From contig CM033738.1 of assembly GCA_019671005.1 (NCBI GenBank), forward strand, positions 12,674,202-12,738,201: a stretch of DNA of 64,000 bases. Reading direction: 5' to 3'. Positions within the stretch are counted from its first letter, which is position 1; every line of letters begins with the position of its first letter. The stretch comes from Hibiscus mutabilis (lineage: Eukaryota; Streptophyta; Magnoliopsida; Malvales; Malvaceae). The translations under genes were made by a program, and so were the position numbers. The notes beneath the pieces were generated by a model, which was given only the letters and a program-made list of their open reading frames with translations, made no database searches and was not told the DNA's origin. Positions 20,781 to 31,599 of the stretch are shown one piece after another.

Positions 20781-21844
20781 TGTTGGGCTCGAACTCCTTC
20801 AACAGAATTAGGGTGAATTTGGTGGAGGCTAAAAGATAGAAAATATGCACAAGGATTTATAGTGGTTCAAGCTTCTAACAAGCTCTACAACCACTACCTT
20901 AGCTCCCTACTAAGTATTTCAACCAATTCACTAAATAATGTTTCCCCTTTTCTAGGCTTAGGAGGCAACCCTTACAATCCTAGACTCACTCACCAAGTCT
21001 AGCAACCAAAGCTCACAAACCGAGCTTTGGGAACACTCTCAAACAAGATAATTCTTAAGCAAACTGAAATCCCTCTATAAGGTGTTTGTTTGCACTCTAA
21101 AGCTCTCACCCAAAACCTAAAATACTTGATCATACATTGACATTTAAGCTCACAAGTGTTGTCTATACAAAGAATGAAAAAATTAAGCACTAAGACAAAT
21201 TTTCTTCATCATGTTGTTGACTTGAGGATCATTAGTTGTTGTTGAAGCTTTGATGTCCCTTTTATACTCCCAAATGAGTTTCTAGCCGTTGTAGACCGTT
21301 GGGATTGAAATAGAGCCGTTGGGGCTTGTTTTTTCTGCAATAAATCCAGTTTTGTAGCCTTTCGTATCGATACGTGTGTACCTGTATTGGTACAGGTACT
21401 AGCCATTATGCCCATTTTGGCTGCCCGTATCGAAACGCCTTGGACCGTACCGATACGGTGTATCGATACACCTTACCCTATTTCGGTACACCCTACAATT
21501 TAAAAGACCATTGGGAAATAGTAATTGGGGTGGTTGAAACCAAGATCGGTACTCGTAAAAGTGTATCGGTACGATCCTATCTGTATCGGTACGCCTAAGA
21601 GTGTATCCGTACAGTTTTTAGCTACTGGAAAATTACTGTCAAACCCTTATCTGTATCGATACGGGGCATACCGTATCGGTACGGGTATGTTGAAAACTTT
21701 AAAACATTGAAAACATTTCCAAAGCCTCTAAAAACCTTTTCAAACTTATTTTCAAGTTGTTTGGACTTAGAGACATTTTTGAAATCTTTTCAAATTGGTC
21801 CAAAACTATTTTTCAATTATTATATCAAAACAAATATCCTAACA
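20781..21844 (-). repeat. SIRE/Maximus-like LTR with GTAYCGRTAC array
   Basis: Runs from tgttgggctcgaac at 20781 to ...tatcctaaca at 21844, giving TG...CA ends and 1064 bp. On the minus strand it begins TGTTAGGATA directly after a purine tract (21845-21857, atagggagat), the expected polypurine tract. At least eight close matches to GTAYCGRTAC lie between 21364 and 21682. A TATA-like gagtataaaagg (minus strand) lies near 21270. A 3' LTR of a copia-type element. Confidence 0.75.
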
Positions 21845-22632
21845 ATCTCCCTATTTTTGATATAATAAAACCAACTAGAAAAAATATTTTTGAGATTCTC
21901 CCTCTTAGTAAAAATAAAATTGAATAAGAGATTAAATGATGAAAATCTTATAAGCTCCCCCTTATTCATTTGAAAATTCAATTTTTCAAAACGTTCTCCC
22001 TTTTTTGTTATATCAAAAATGGCTTAAACTTTAAAGTCCAATAACAATGGAGAGTTAAAAATAAATTTGAAAAAAATAAGTTTTGTTTTAAAATTGGCTC
22101 CCCCTTACTCAAGTAACATCCAAATGTTAGTCCAACATTTATGACAAATTAGTTGAATTAAAGTAAATAAATCAAATAAAAACAACTAAAAAATTCAACT
22201 AATTTTTACTACCCTGGAACCAAAGGTAGGATGTAAAGCCTTCCTTCTTCAAGTGTTATACCTTGTCTGTATATAGCTCCCCCTTAATTTCATCACTTGT
22301 TGATCAAAGCTCCATCACACCTAAAGCAAGACAATCAAGTAATTTTGGGTATCCAAATTGCTTTGGATCCATAGGCATTAGTAGCACATAATTTAGTCCC
22401 CTTAGGAATCCATTTTTCAATTTCATCATTTTTGGTTGAAGTAATTAGTCATTTAGGGACCCAAATACTTCTAAAACATTTTCCTTTAATAAATCTAGGG
22501 GCACTAGATTGTCTCACATAAAAATTTGATTTTCCCAAATTATTTTTCTTTTGAAGTTCATTGAAAATCAAATATTTTTCTTTCTTAAGATCATCTACTT
22601 CAATTTGATGATATTTTTCTTTCTTTTGACAC
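21845..22632 (-). pseudogene. 3' internal remnant of SIRE/Maximus-like element with gag tail
   Basis: On the minus strand from 22632, a broken frame reads KYHQIEVDDLKKEKYLIF, FIKGKCFRSIWVPK, stop, then EKWIPKGTKLCATNAYGSKA and IWIPKIT. The repeated IWVPK/IWIPK peptides are like the region between gag and protease in SIRE/Opie-type elements. Several gggggag tracts follow, ending in the polypurine tract at the LTR. Pol is absent, so this is a non-autonomous or internally deleted copy. The inner end at 22632 abuts host LTR without a visible TSD. Confidence 0.55.
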
Positions 22633-23959
22633 GGTTAATACTTATGAACTAGAAAATAAAGGTGATGGCAATTGATTGAGAGAACGAGTAAATAAAAGAA
22701 CTAAAGAAATTATGAAAACTAAGGTAAAGATCCTGGAAGTAAACTGATAGTAGGCTGGCAAACAATGGATGCAAGAAAGATTATTAAAGCTTGGCAAATG
22801 ATGTATGTATTTCACACTTATGAATGCAACAATTAGTAACATTATTTTTTGATTTTATTATCAAGCGGATTCCAGATTAGTACCGCCTCTGTCGATAGCA
22901 ACACCCTAAGTTAATTTCTCTCAACTCCTATAGGTCTATAGTGAGCTTCTGAATAGCTAACTAGATGAAGTTTCAACCCATACTCCTAAGGGGTAAACTC
23001 ACTTCTAACGTAAGTATCATCTACTCGAATCTCTTCTGTCAAATTTTCTCTCTTTAGTACATGCATTCAATCGTTATTACCTAAGTCAGTTAAGATATTA
23101 TACAAAAATAAACATCTAATACTAACTGTCGTATAGCATAAGATATATAACCAATAAACACATGCAATATAGACAATAAAATTGGATAAAACGATAACTA
23201 AATACTTCAACCTAAAGCGTTCATCGCAAACACCCCCTAGCCAATTAAAGGTTAGTTCATGGTTATAATTCAGCAAATATTAATTTAAAATCATTCTTAA
23301 CACAGATCAAGAAATTCTAGAAGAAGAAAGAAACTAAGACAATGAATGAGGTATTTTGATCCAACCCTTCAATGATTCCCATATATCTCGTGGGATCTTC
23401 AAGTCGACGCTCTTGTTGCCATTTGAATCCTTGTCGTCCAATGCTGCAGCCTGCTATGTCTGCTACCCAAGAAATGTTGTGATTCTTCAATTCTTCAGTA
23501 GCCTCCGTGACATAAGATGCCTGGCAGTTGCGCATGTCCTTATATAGGCACAAGTGTAGCCTTAATTAGCTTTAGGGTTAAGTCCTATGTTTTCAGTGCT
23601 GAAAACCTCGACAACAGCGTCTTTGCTTCATAGAATTAGGGTTGAGCTGGATCTGACTCGTTGCTATTTTTTCGGGCATCGTCTTTCCTTCTTTTGTCAT
23701 CCTTGCAAGGCATTTTCATCATGCATTCTTTTGCCGTCCGTGCTTGGCATTTCCATCCTGCATCCACTTGTTCAGATCCTTCCGATCTTCCATACCACAA
23801 CTAGAGAGCACCTCTCCAATCTGGCAATAAAAATCATACATCCCTCAACTTCTAGATGCAAATTCATGAACTAATGGCAAAATATACAAATATTTACCCA
23901 AAGTCAAGCAATATCATGGCAATATATGCATGGGAATTACTTCTTTTGAGGAGTTAATA

Positions 23960-25136
23960 TGCATTTAGCTACACAGTTTTCTTAAGATAGATTTTTGGTC
24001 ACTCTTGTGGTGCTTGAGAAAGTCGGTGGTCTGTCTCCTAGGATACAACAACTAGGTTATCAACTACAGTAGCACAACTATAGAGATCACGAACTGTAAC
24101 CTTACATTCTCCAATCACCCAAACTAGGTTGAAAATATATAGAGAAAAAACCTTCAGTTGTGTGTGTTAACCAATAGGTTTAACAATATATTTATAGGGA
24201 TTTCACATACTAAAATTTTGATAGTTTTTTACCTAATGGAGCATTTAATATTTGAGTATCAATGAACCTTTAGAGAGCAATTATAAAAATTATTGTCTGA
24301 ATTAAAGGAAGCATTTAATATTTATCATTTTAATTCTAAAATATTATTTGGAAAAGATATGCTCTCGAGAAAAAATTATTTTAAATTTGAGTTAAAGTAT
24401 CTGCATGTCCACAGAGGGCTCGACAGGTCTGAACATTCGCGTCACCCACGTCATGCACGATTGCACATTTACTAACCAACAATTTTTTCCACGTTTCCCT
24501 CAACACCGTTTAGAGTAATTTCTCATTCAAAACTCCAAAACTATCATTTTTCCAACACTTTTGAACCATATTACAGTTGTAATTTCTTTTTTGTTAACTT
24601 AATAGGAATGTTCGGTTTTATTGAGAACGACAAACCAGGAAGCAGAGGTGGTGGCAATAGGGGCTAGAGCTTATTATTAGGAAAGATGAAGCTTGGTTAA
24701 TATTAGATAAAGAATTGATTATATATATATACTTTTAATTTATTTAATTATTTTAAAAGAATTTATTTTAAAGTTGAAGTAGTAATTTATTTTTAATAAA
24801 ATTTTATTATTTGAATTAAAAAAGTAAAAAAATCTAAAAAGTGACATAAAAAGTGTTTCAACATATTTTATTCTAAAAAGAAATAATAACGATTTAGGTC
24901 CCCATAATTTTAAAAGTTTTTAGGATAGTTAATGGTGCATATGATTAGTAGTATATATCGGTACATGACATTTACTCTAGACTCATCATTAACTACTCAC
25001 TTACATAAATTTAAAATGACATCAACACATACCATGTAAACGATAATGTTCAATCATAAAATATCAATAAAAATAAAAGAATTACAGTTATAGTATTCCT
25101 CTTGCATCATTATACAAAAAAAATATAGATAGAAAG
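23960..25136. other. AT-rich non-coding stretch
   Basis: No gene with support. 24290-24475 is open on the plus strand (60 residues) but matches nothing I know. 24700-24900 is nearly pure A/T. It may contain old LTR or MITE fragments. Confidence 0.4.
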
Positions 25137-25600
25137 TGTTATACCCAGTACCTCCATACCCGACGAATTTTGGAAATAACCCTAAGCAATTCCGCATTTG
25201 ATGACTCTAGAAGCATCTCATGGCCGTAGCCCTTTCGGAGGCCTGAATATTTTTAAGAAAATATTGACGGACGTAACAGTAATCTCACCCGCGTGAACGA
25301 TATGCAAAGTTTATCATTTGTAAGTTGAGTCTATTACTACCAACTTGTCTATAAGTCATCACTAGGTATTGTTCCATCTAATCACCACCAACACCAGAGG
25401 CTATAAATAAACACGCAACCAAAGAAGAAAGCCATACTGAACTAAGAGGGCAATACTCCTCTCCTCTTTATCTCCTTCTTCACCATACTGATTGTGACAC
25501 TCCGTCTTGAACTGCCTAAAATCATCATCAACCACCGTGGTCTTTTTCTCCACCTTTCTTGTTTAGTGTCTGCTTATTTTAGATATTACTAATTGGCACG
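25137..25600 (+). repeat. Probable Ty3-type LTR remnant with TATA box
   Basis: Starts tgttatacccagtacctcc, has a TATA box ctataaataaac near 25402, CT-rich transcript-leader-like DNA, and a possible end at attggca followed by cggtgagcgtgg, the position of a primer site. The arrangement is that of a 5' LTR and leader, but I cannot match the primer site to a tRNA with confidence. No second copy is in the window. Confidence 0.4.
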
Positions 25601-26073
25601 GTGAGCGTGGAAAGCTTCCCGACTGAGAGTCAACCACCATGGTTTTGCCGCTATTAACTATTCCAATTCAAATACACTATATTTCTTTGATACGTAGCCC
25701 CCCAACGCACCAAATTGATGCAACTGATGATGCTGGCCAAGAATTTGATGACAACGATGGTCGATGGGGATACCACAGTCACCATGAAAAGCTCATTTCA
25801 TGAAGATCAACCAGAAAGAACTGAAGTAAGTGGGATATAAATTTCTCACCAGATACATCCAAGAATGACTTCATAAGGGCGATGTGATAGCAATATCCCA
25901 CAGATCCACTGGTGGAAACTTGCTATGCGTTGTTAAAGTGTGAAGTTAGCTTGAAGATGCTATGCCTCGCCAAAGGAGCACATTGGGTTCATCTTGAGTG
26001 TCTAATCGGAGGAATTTGCGGTGCCAAATCATCATCATGACTCCCTCAGTAGGCATGACAGTTATATCTCTCA
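25601..26073 (+). other. Leader-like sequence after LTR remnant, no gene
   Basis: Sequence after the putative primer site with short broken frames only. Probably the 5' internal region of the same decayed element. Confidence 0.3.
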
Positions 26074-27211
26074 TGTAACACCCCCACATACAAATTTAGA
26101 ACGAATCAATCATTATTAGGAGTTATAGTTTTATTAATTCTGAATCAATCATTTAGGATTAATTTGCAAGATTTTAAAATTTTAGGGACTAAAATATAAA
26201 TTTTCAAAAGTTCAGAGACTTATCTAAAAAGCTTTTATTAAACTAATCCCTTCTTAGTCTAAGCCATATTAACACTTATTTAAGAATATAAAAAATCCAT
26301 AGGTCATTTTAGTAGATTGAAGACTAAAATACAAAGTTTTAAAAACCCAAACCAAGAAATCAAGGCCAATTTCTAAATATAAAGCTAGTGTCGAGGCTTG
26401 GGCACGCGTTATCTTCCAAGTGCTACTAATTTTCTTTTTTTCTCACCAATTACCAATAATTTTTTAATGAAACGGAATAACAATCTAGCTATTATTCATC
26501 ATTTAGTAACATTATACTATGACACCTAGCACACACAATTTCCCATAATTTCCCACTAAATACAACTTTGGATATTAACCATGCAAACAAAAATCTTTTA
26601 CTTCCTTAACGATTTAGTCCTTAAATTTATACTTTCACTTTTTATGTTTTCAATTTAATCCCCAACCGAATCATTCTTTAATCAAACTAACTTCAGTTTG
26701 ATGGACACTTATTTTGAAGCTCAGAAATCACCATTGTAATCATCAAAAATTATTTTCCAGTCACCAAACTCATAAAACTACTAGACCCGATTTTAATTCT
26801 CTCCCTTAAGAAAACTCTTCCTCGAATTTTCGCCTGAGCTGAGGGGCTGAGAAAATATCATATAAGTTTTCAAAGTTTAAACAAGTATAATTTCTATACT
26901 TGGAACTAGGCTCCTTGTGTTGAATATCATACAATAACATAGATCAGAGAAGATTTATTGGGTGTTTGATAGAATCGGAGATTACTTCTATATATATAAT
27001 CCTAATTGGAGAAAAGTTACTGTCATGCTTTTAAAACATACCACGTGAGCTGAGAATATTTTAGATGATGTTAGAGAATACTCGGAAGACTTATGAATTC
27101 AAAGGGCTTGGAGCAACTTATTTTTCCTAAAGAATAAACTTCTAGCAAATAACTTAAAATTTACTGACTCCGAGAATTAACTTAAACATCTTATGTACCA
27201 AACATAAATAA
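26074..27211 (+). repeat. Chromovirus-type LTR remnant beginning TGTAACACCCC
   Basis: The start tgtaacacccccacatac resembles the LTR starts at 34880 and 63463 and the inverse terminus at 33767. These starts (TGTAACAC) are common in Tekay/Del-type chromoviruses. The interior is AT-rich with tracts such as gggactaaaat. The right end is unclear; it merges into RT remnants at 27212. Confidence 0.5.
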
Positions 27212-28272
27212 TATGATCGTAGTTGAGCACTTGAGGATTGTTCTATAGACTCTAAGGCAGAACATGTTGAGCACTCGAGGATTGTTCTACAGACTTTGAG
27301 AAAGCATCAACTATATGCTAAGTTGAGAAAGTGTGAATTCTGGCTCATGGAAGTGATATTTCTGGGACAGGTTGTATCTGCTATAGGTAATCAAGTAGAT
27401 CCAAGCAAGATTGATGACATTGTGAGTTGGAAGCAACCCAAGAATGTTTGAGATCTGCAGTTTCTTGGATTTAGCTAGTATTACTGACAATTTGTCAAGG
27501 TTTTTTCTATCATTGTTGCTCCTTTGACAAAGTTGTTGAGGAAGAATGTTCCATTGAAGAATTGGTTGTTCTCTGATGCAGATGAGAGAGTAGTCGCTTA
27601 TGCACCATGCCAATTAAGGTCACATGAGTGTAATTATCCTACCCATGACCTAGAGTCAATTGCTTTGGTTTATGCCTTGAAGATTTAGAGGCACTACCTC
27701 TACAGAGAAAAGTGTTATATCTATACGGATCACAAGAGTTTGAAGTACCTCATTACCCAAAAAAGTTTAATTTGAGGCAGCGCAGGTGGCTTGAGCTTAT
27801 TAAAGACTATGATTGTGAGATTAAGTACCAATCAGGTAAAGCTAATGTCATTGTTGATACTTTGATTTGTAAGACAATCTTAGATCTAAGGTCTTTGTTT
27901 TCCAGGATGAGGTTGTACGATGATGGCAGTTTGTTGGCAGAGTTGCAGGTTAAGCTGACTTTGGTCGAAGAGATTAAGGCAAAATAGCTTATTGACAACT
28001 CTTTGCATCATGTTATACAACAAGTTGAGCAGGGATATACCTCAATTTATGCTTTTGATTAGGATGGAGATTTGTGCTTCAAGAGTCTTTATTGTGTGCC
28101 CTTGACACCGAGTTGAATCAAGTCATTCTTAGTGAGGCTCATAGAAGCCCGTATACTATGTATCCTAGTAGGTATAAGATGTATCAAAACCTAAGGGAGA
28201 GGTACCGTTGGGTTTGTATGAAGAAGTACATCTCTGATTACGTGGCTAGGTGTTTTACTTGTTAGGAGGTTA
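27212..28272 (+). pseudogene. Chromovirus-like RT end, RNase H and integrase start
   Basis: Plus-strand Ty3 pol remnant. In order: EHLRIVL*TLRKHQLYAKL and KCEFWLMEVIFLGQVVSA (RT end), DPSKIDDIVSWKQP, connection domain, RNase H pieces (FSDADERVVAYAP, YPTHDLESIALVYALK, CYIYTDHKSLKYL), QRRWLELIKDYDCEIKY, and the integrase zinc domain (EAHRSPYTMYPSRYKMYQ, then YVARCFTC). Motifs match chromoviruses of the Tekay/Del group. Several in-frame stops and a 44-bp partial duplication at 27222/27266 disable it. The chain is cut at 28272 by a solo LTR and resumes at 33768. Confidence 0.85.
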
Positions 28273-29332
28273 TGTAAACCCCTTGACCCGGCCTACATGC
28301 CAGACCGAACCGAGCGAGCTATATTAGGTTTGCCAAAATAAACATGAGATATTTCCTTAGAAAAATGGTCCATTTTTTGTTTTATCTTATCTAAATGCTT
28401 TATTTAATCCAAAGGTGATCACGCAGGCAGCGGTGAAGATTACAACTCAATCGGGCGTCGAATTGACATTCAATTGCATATAATAGCCTTTTAGGGACCA
28501 ATTTGTAAAAAAGGATAATTATAAAGACTTATTAGTAATTAAAGTTACCAATCCTTAACTAATCAGGTTTCAAGCATACAAGTTAAATTTCAACTTAAAA
28601 TAATAATCCAAACTCATTTAATTGCAAAATCAAGATACAAGGACTAAATTGCAAAGAATCAAACTACAACAAGCATTTTAACAGAATTACCTGTGTATTA
28701 GTACACTAACATATCGTATTGATTCCCAACCCTCAGACATAGAAGCATGGTAGAAGATCATACAAAACCTATCAAATCCAAACATAAATCCTATAGGTAT
28801 GATCTCTACCCAAGCATGCAATTTGGTTCTCAACCCCTCAAGACCAACATAATGCATCATACAAGTCCAAAACATCAAACATAACTTATACAACCATGGA
28901 GTATCCAAAATAAACCTCCCAAATAAAAATTGGTTACATTGCCTCTTATTACTACTTAGTAATTATAAAACCATACTTTGAAAAAGTCTCAACCCTTGGA
29001 TCTCCCTTTGCGTACTTGTTGTCCGAAAGAGCCTATTTCTCTGCATTGATGGGAAAAGAGATTGTAAGAAATAAGCCTAGGAATCACAAAAACACTCATC
29101 AATGCTTTTTTTTTTTACTCGGCAAAATATGACTTTATTAATGTTGAATCATACAAACCTAACTTGATTGCAAGTCTCGTTAAAAACCTCCATAATCTTA
29201 AACAGAGAAAAAGAGTACGACGCAACCAAGTGTAACATGGTACCCTTAACATTCAACCAAAACACCTTCACCCTAGTCTCATACAGACAAAAAGACGCCC
29301 TAGAACAAACAATGTAAATTTGAAAAATTCAG

Positions 29333-29455
29333 CAACAACCCTCCCAATTGACTATACTTCAGCATAAACTCGCAACACTTCCAAGAAACAAATTACAACC
29401 CTCCCAATTGACTATACTTCAGCATAAACTCGCAACACTTCCAAGAAACAAATTA
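29333..29455. repeat. Perfect 60-bp tandem duplication in LINE 3' region
   Basis: Two identical 60-bp units, 29341-29400 and 29401-29460 apart from the final few bases, starting ctcccaattgactatact. The lack of differences points to a recent slippage or unequal exchange. Confidence 0.9.
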
Positions 29456-29726
29456 CCCACCGTATTCTCACACATTAAACTGTAGCATTGAACAAACAAA
29501 ATAAAATTGAAAAAAAATCAGCATACGAGTCTGTCAATTGCAGTATAGTCTCACAACACTCCCAAGAACAAAGCACCCTTGCACCATCGTCTCTGAACCA
29601 AAACCTTCCCTGTGCCTCCCTTTTTCCTTCAAAAATAACAAATGCAGGAAAAAGCTTTCTGCAATCAAACCACCCAAGCTTTGAATAACTTTGTCCTCTT
29701 CAAACTTTCCTTAGCTAAGTGCTCGG

Positions 29727-30101
29727 TCATGCAATTTTGAAGTCTCGAAGTAAAAGCAATTGTGCAAATGGGAGTTTCCGAATTAATTTGTCTATTTTAT
29801 CGAAAAGGTTCCACCATCGCCATGGTCTCCAAACATGATCATCCCTCGAATTAATTACAACCTGTAAATCTGTTTCAATTTGAAAAAGAGACTTACCACT
29901 CCACTTCAACCTTGAAATCTCCGGCACCTCTTCTATCAGATTAAAACAATCTTCCTTTGACTTCCAAGCATTATCCATTTTAAACGACCAAGGCCCCCAA
30001 TCCACATCGACGCCAGATAATAAGATCGGAATATGATTCAAAACAGTTCTAGACAAAACCACTAACTGCCATAACCTTAATCTCCTAAAACCAACACTCA
30101 T
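29727..30101 (-). pseudogene. LINE ORF2 endonuclease C-terminal part
   Basis: Residues near the start read LVVLSRTVLNHIPILLSG, the SDHxPI-type box of AP-endonuclease-like LINE nucleases with Asp replaced by Asn (LNHIPI). Next comes VDWGPWSFKMDNAW, the standard continuation in plant L1 elements. The chain then ends before the RT domain. It is separated from the N-terminal endonuclease part by an internal deletion. Confidence 0.7.
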
Positions 30102-30203
30102 CAGCTAAGAATAAAAACAAGTTTACTTCTTCTATTAATTAAATTTGCCATACCTGAGCTTGTGCTTTAGCAACCTCTCCGATCACTTTTATATCTTTTT
30201 ACG

Positions 30204-30489
30204 TTATCCACCCGAAAAAAGAATAACTTTGAAATTTAAGAACATACTCTCCAATTTGAATTTCTTCTTATCCCACACTTTGATGAGACCACCAGATCTC
30301 CCAATAGCATTAGATACTCTGAATTCAAATTCATTATCTTCTTTCAATAATGCCGCCTTTATTTCTTGCACACACCACATAACCACCCCCATGTGTTCAA
30401 AATAACCCACCTACTACAGAGCTTTTAACTGCAGACCCTAATCTCCTTATATTCCAGTTTATGATTTCATCTCCGTTCAGAACAAAAAT
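30204..30489 (-). pseudogene. LINE ORF2 endonuclease N-terminal part
   Basis: From about 30470 on the minus strand a broken frame reads EIINWNIRRLGSAVK, the usual start of plant LINE endonuclease (NxRGLG box). The open part 30204-30410 contains CVQEIKAALL, where the catalytic Glu of the QETK-type motif sits, and SGGLIKVWDKKKFKLES. A stop lies between the two pieces. Confidence 0.65.
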
Positions 30490-31599
30490 CTAAAAATTAG
30501 ATTGTTCAGCTAATTCAAGAGCAACAATTTCGCGGATTACTTCATTTTCGTCTCCTAGAAATTTGATGCCCAAATCTTTACCCACCGCAATAGTTTTTTC
30601 AGCCTCCTTGGTGGCGTTCTTCCACCTTGCTTGAAGATCTGAGTCAGATAAGGAATGTCCTTCCAATTCTAATTTTTTGAATTCGTTCCCCTTCTTTTTT
30701 ATTCTTCTTCGAGCCCGATCTAGTTTCTTTCTTTCCCTCTCTGATAATGTTTTGTACTGAAACTCTTGAAGGATTATAAACTCTTGAAGAGACCCATATT
30801 TTCTTTCACGCACTAATTTCTTTCTTGATTGGAATTCAGGGAGATCAAAAGTAATTTCCTCCTCGAAATGCTTCTCTGTGCCTGAAGGATTATAAACCCC
30901 ATTTACCTCTCTTTCTTCTAGTAAAGCAAGTCTGGAAACTTCTCCCTTCGCTGATGATAATTGCTCTTCGAACTCCACCCTCTCCTCTGATACAGAAGCC
31001 CCCACCTCTTTCGCACTATCAAACCTAACAGATTTTTCTCGGTTTTCTTGATTCTCTCCTACCAACACGAGATCTAAATCTTCATTTTGGGTAGTAACCC
31101 TATTAATCTCATTCGGCTTGAAGCCCATCTGCCTTAGCTCATCCATCGCTCTATTAGAACATGGGTCCCCTGAGACTGGATCTTCTAAATCAATATTTCC
31201 CACCAGGCCTTTATTGACTATATCAACCCACTTTGGAACATTTGTAGGAAGTTCTACGTTCTTCGATATCTCTAAAATCTCTTCATTAGTTACTGAAGTA
31301 TTTAAATTGTCATCGAAACCGCAACCCACCAGCTCAGCTTCTCTAATTAATCTATTTTCTTCCCACTCTCGATGCAAACTATAATCATGTGAGTGCATCC
31401 CCGTACATACCTCATTAATTACTTCGTCTTCTCCAAAAGGATAAGCTTCTTGGCTGTTCATTTTCTGTCGCCGACCATTGGCCACCGACGAAGCTGTAGT
31501 ACTCTCCCCCTCCTCTGAAACTGTCTCCTTGACAGCCTTTATTCCACTCTGTACATTTTGTTTGCCAGTCAGAATACACAGAAAACGTATCTCATACAC
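30490..31599 (-). CDS. LINE ORF1 C-terminal region (5'-truncated)
   Basis: Open frame of 369 residues. The first 30 or so residues come from the truncation junction, so the natural start is lost. The body is acidic and Ser/Glu-rich with no zinc knuckle. The C-terminal part is basic and probably helical (SERERKKLDRARRRIKKKG), then EAEKTIAVGKDLGIKFLGD and EVIREIVALELAEQ, the peptide that in plant LINEs lies just before ORF2. Function in the parent element would be RNA binding. The frame is still open, suggesting recent insertion. Confidence 0.65.
   Translation of the reverse strand: MYEIRFLCILTGKQNVQSGIKAVKETVSEEGESTTASSVANGRRQKMNSQEAYPFGEDEVINEVCTGMHSHDYSLHREWEENRLIREAELVGCGFDDNLNTSVTNEEILEISKNVELPTNVPKWVDIVNKGLVGNIDLEDPVSGDPCSNRAMDELRQMGFKPNEINRVTTQNEDLDLVLVGENQENREKSVRFDSAKEVGASVSEERVEFEEQLSSAKGEVSRLALLEEREVNGVYNPSGTEKHFEEEITFDLPEFQSRKKLVRERKYGSLQEFIILQEFQYKTLSERERKKLDRARRRIKKKGNEFKKLELEGHSLSDSDLQARWKNATKEAEKTIAVGKDLGIKFLGDENEVIREIVALELAEQSNF

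Larger units (their letters stand above)
20641..23959 (-). mobile_element. Athila-2 family LTR, minus strand, split by SIRE-like insertion
   Basis: 20641-20780 is the reverse complement of the LTR end of element 2 (tatccttggcattattt region). 22633-23959 is the rest, with the shared gacagaagagattcgag-like stretch, the TATA box (plus-strand ttatata, about 23540) and a terminus cttttgaggagttaa at about 23957, inverse of tgttaactcctcaaaag. No PBS or polypurine tract flanks it and I find no TSD, so it is a solo LTR or fragment. The gap is filled by a copia-type fragment. Confidence 0.75.

Noticed and set aside
20781..21844. CRISPR-like array from regularly recurring short palindromes
   Set aside because: Units are only 10 bp, spacing is irregular, no cas genes, and the context is a plant LTR.
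22642..22842. Possible small membrane protein on the minus strand
   Set aside because: Lies inside the Athila-2 LTR copy; hydrophobicity comes from a T-rich strand.
25590..25610. Primer-binding site of a defined tRNA after the LTR remnant
   Set aside because: The sequence ttggcacggtgagcgtgg is in the right place but I cannot match it to a tRNA end with confidence.
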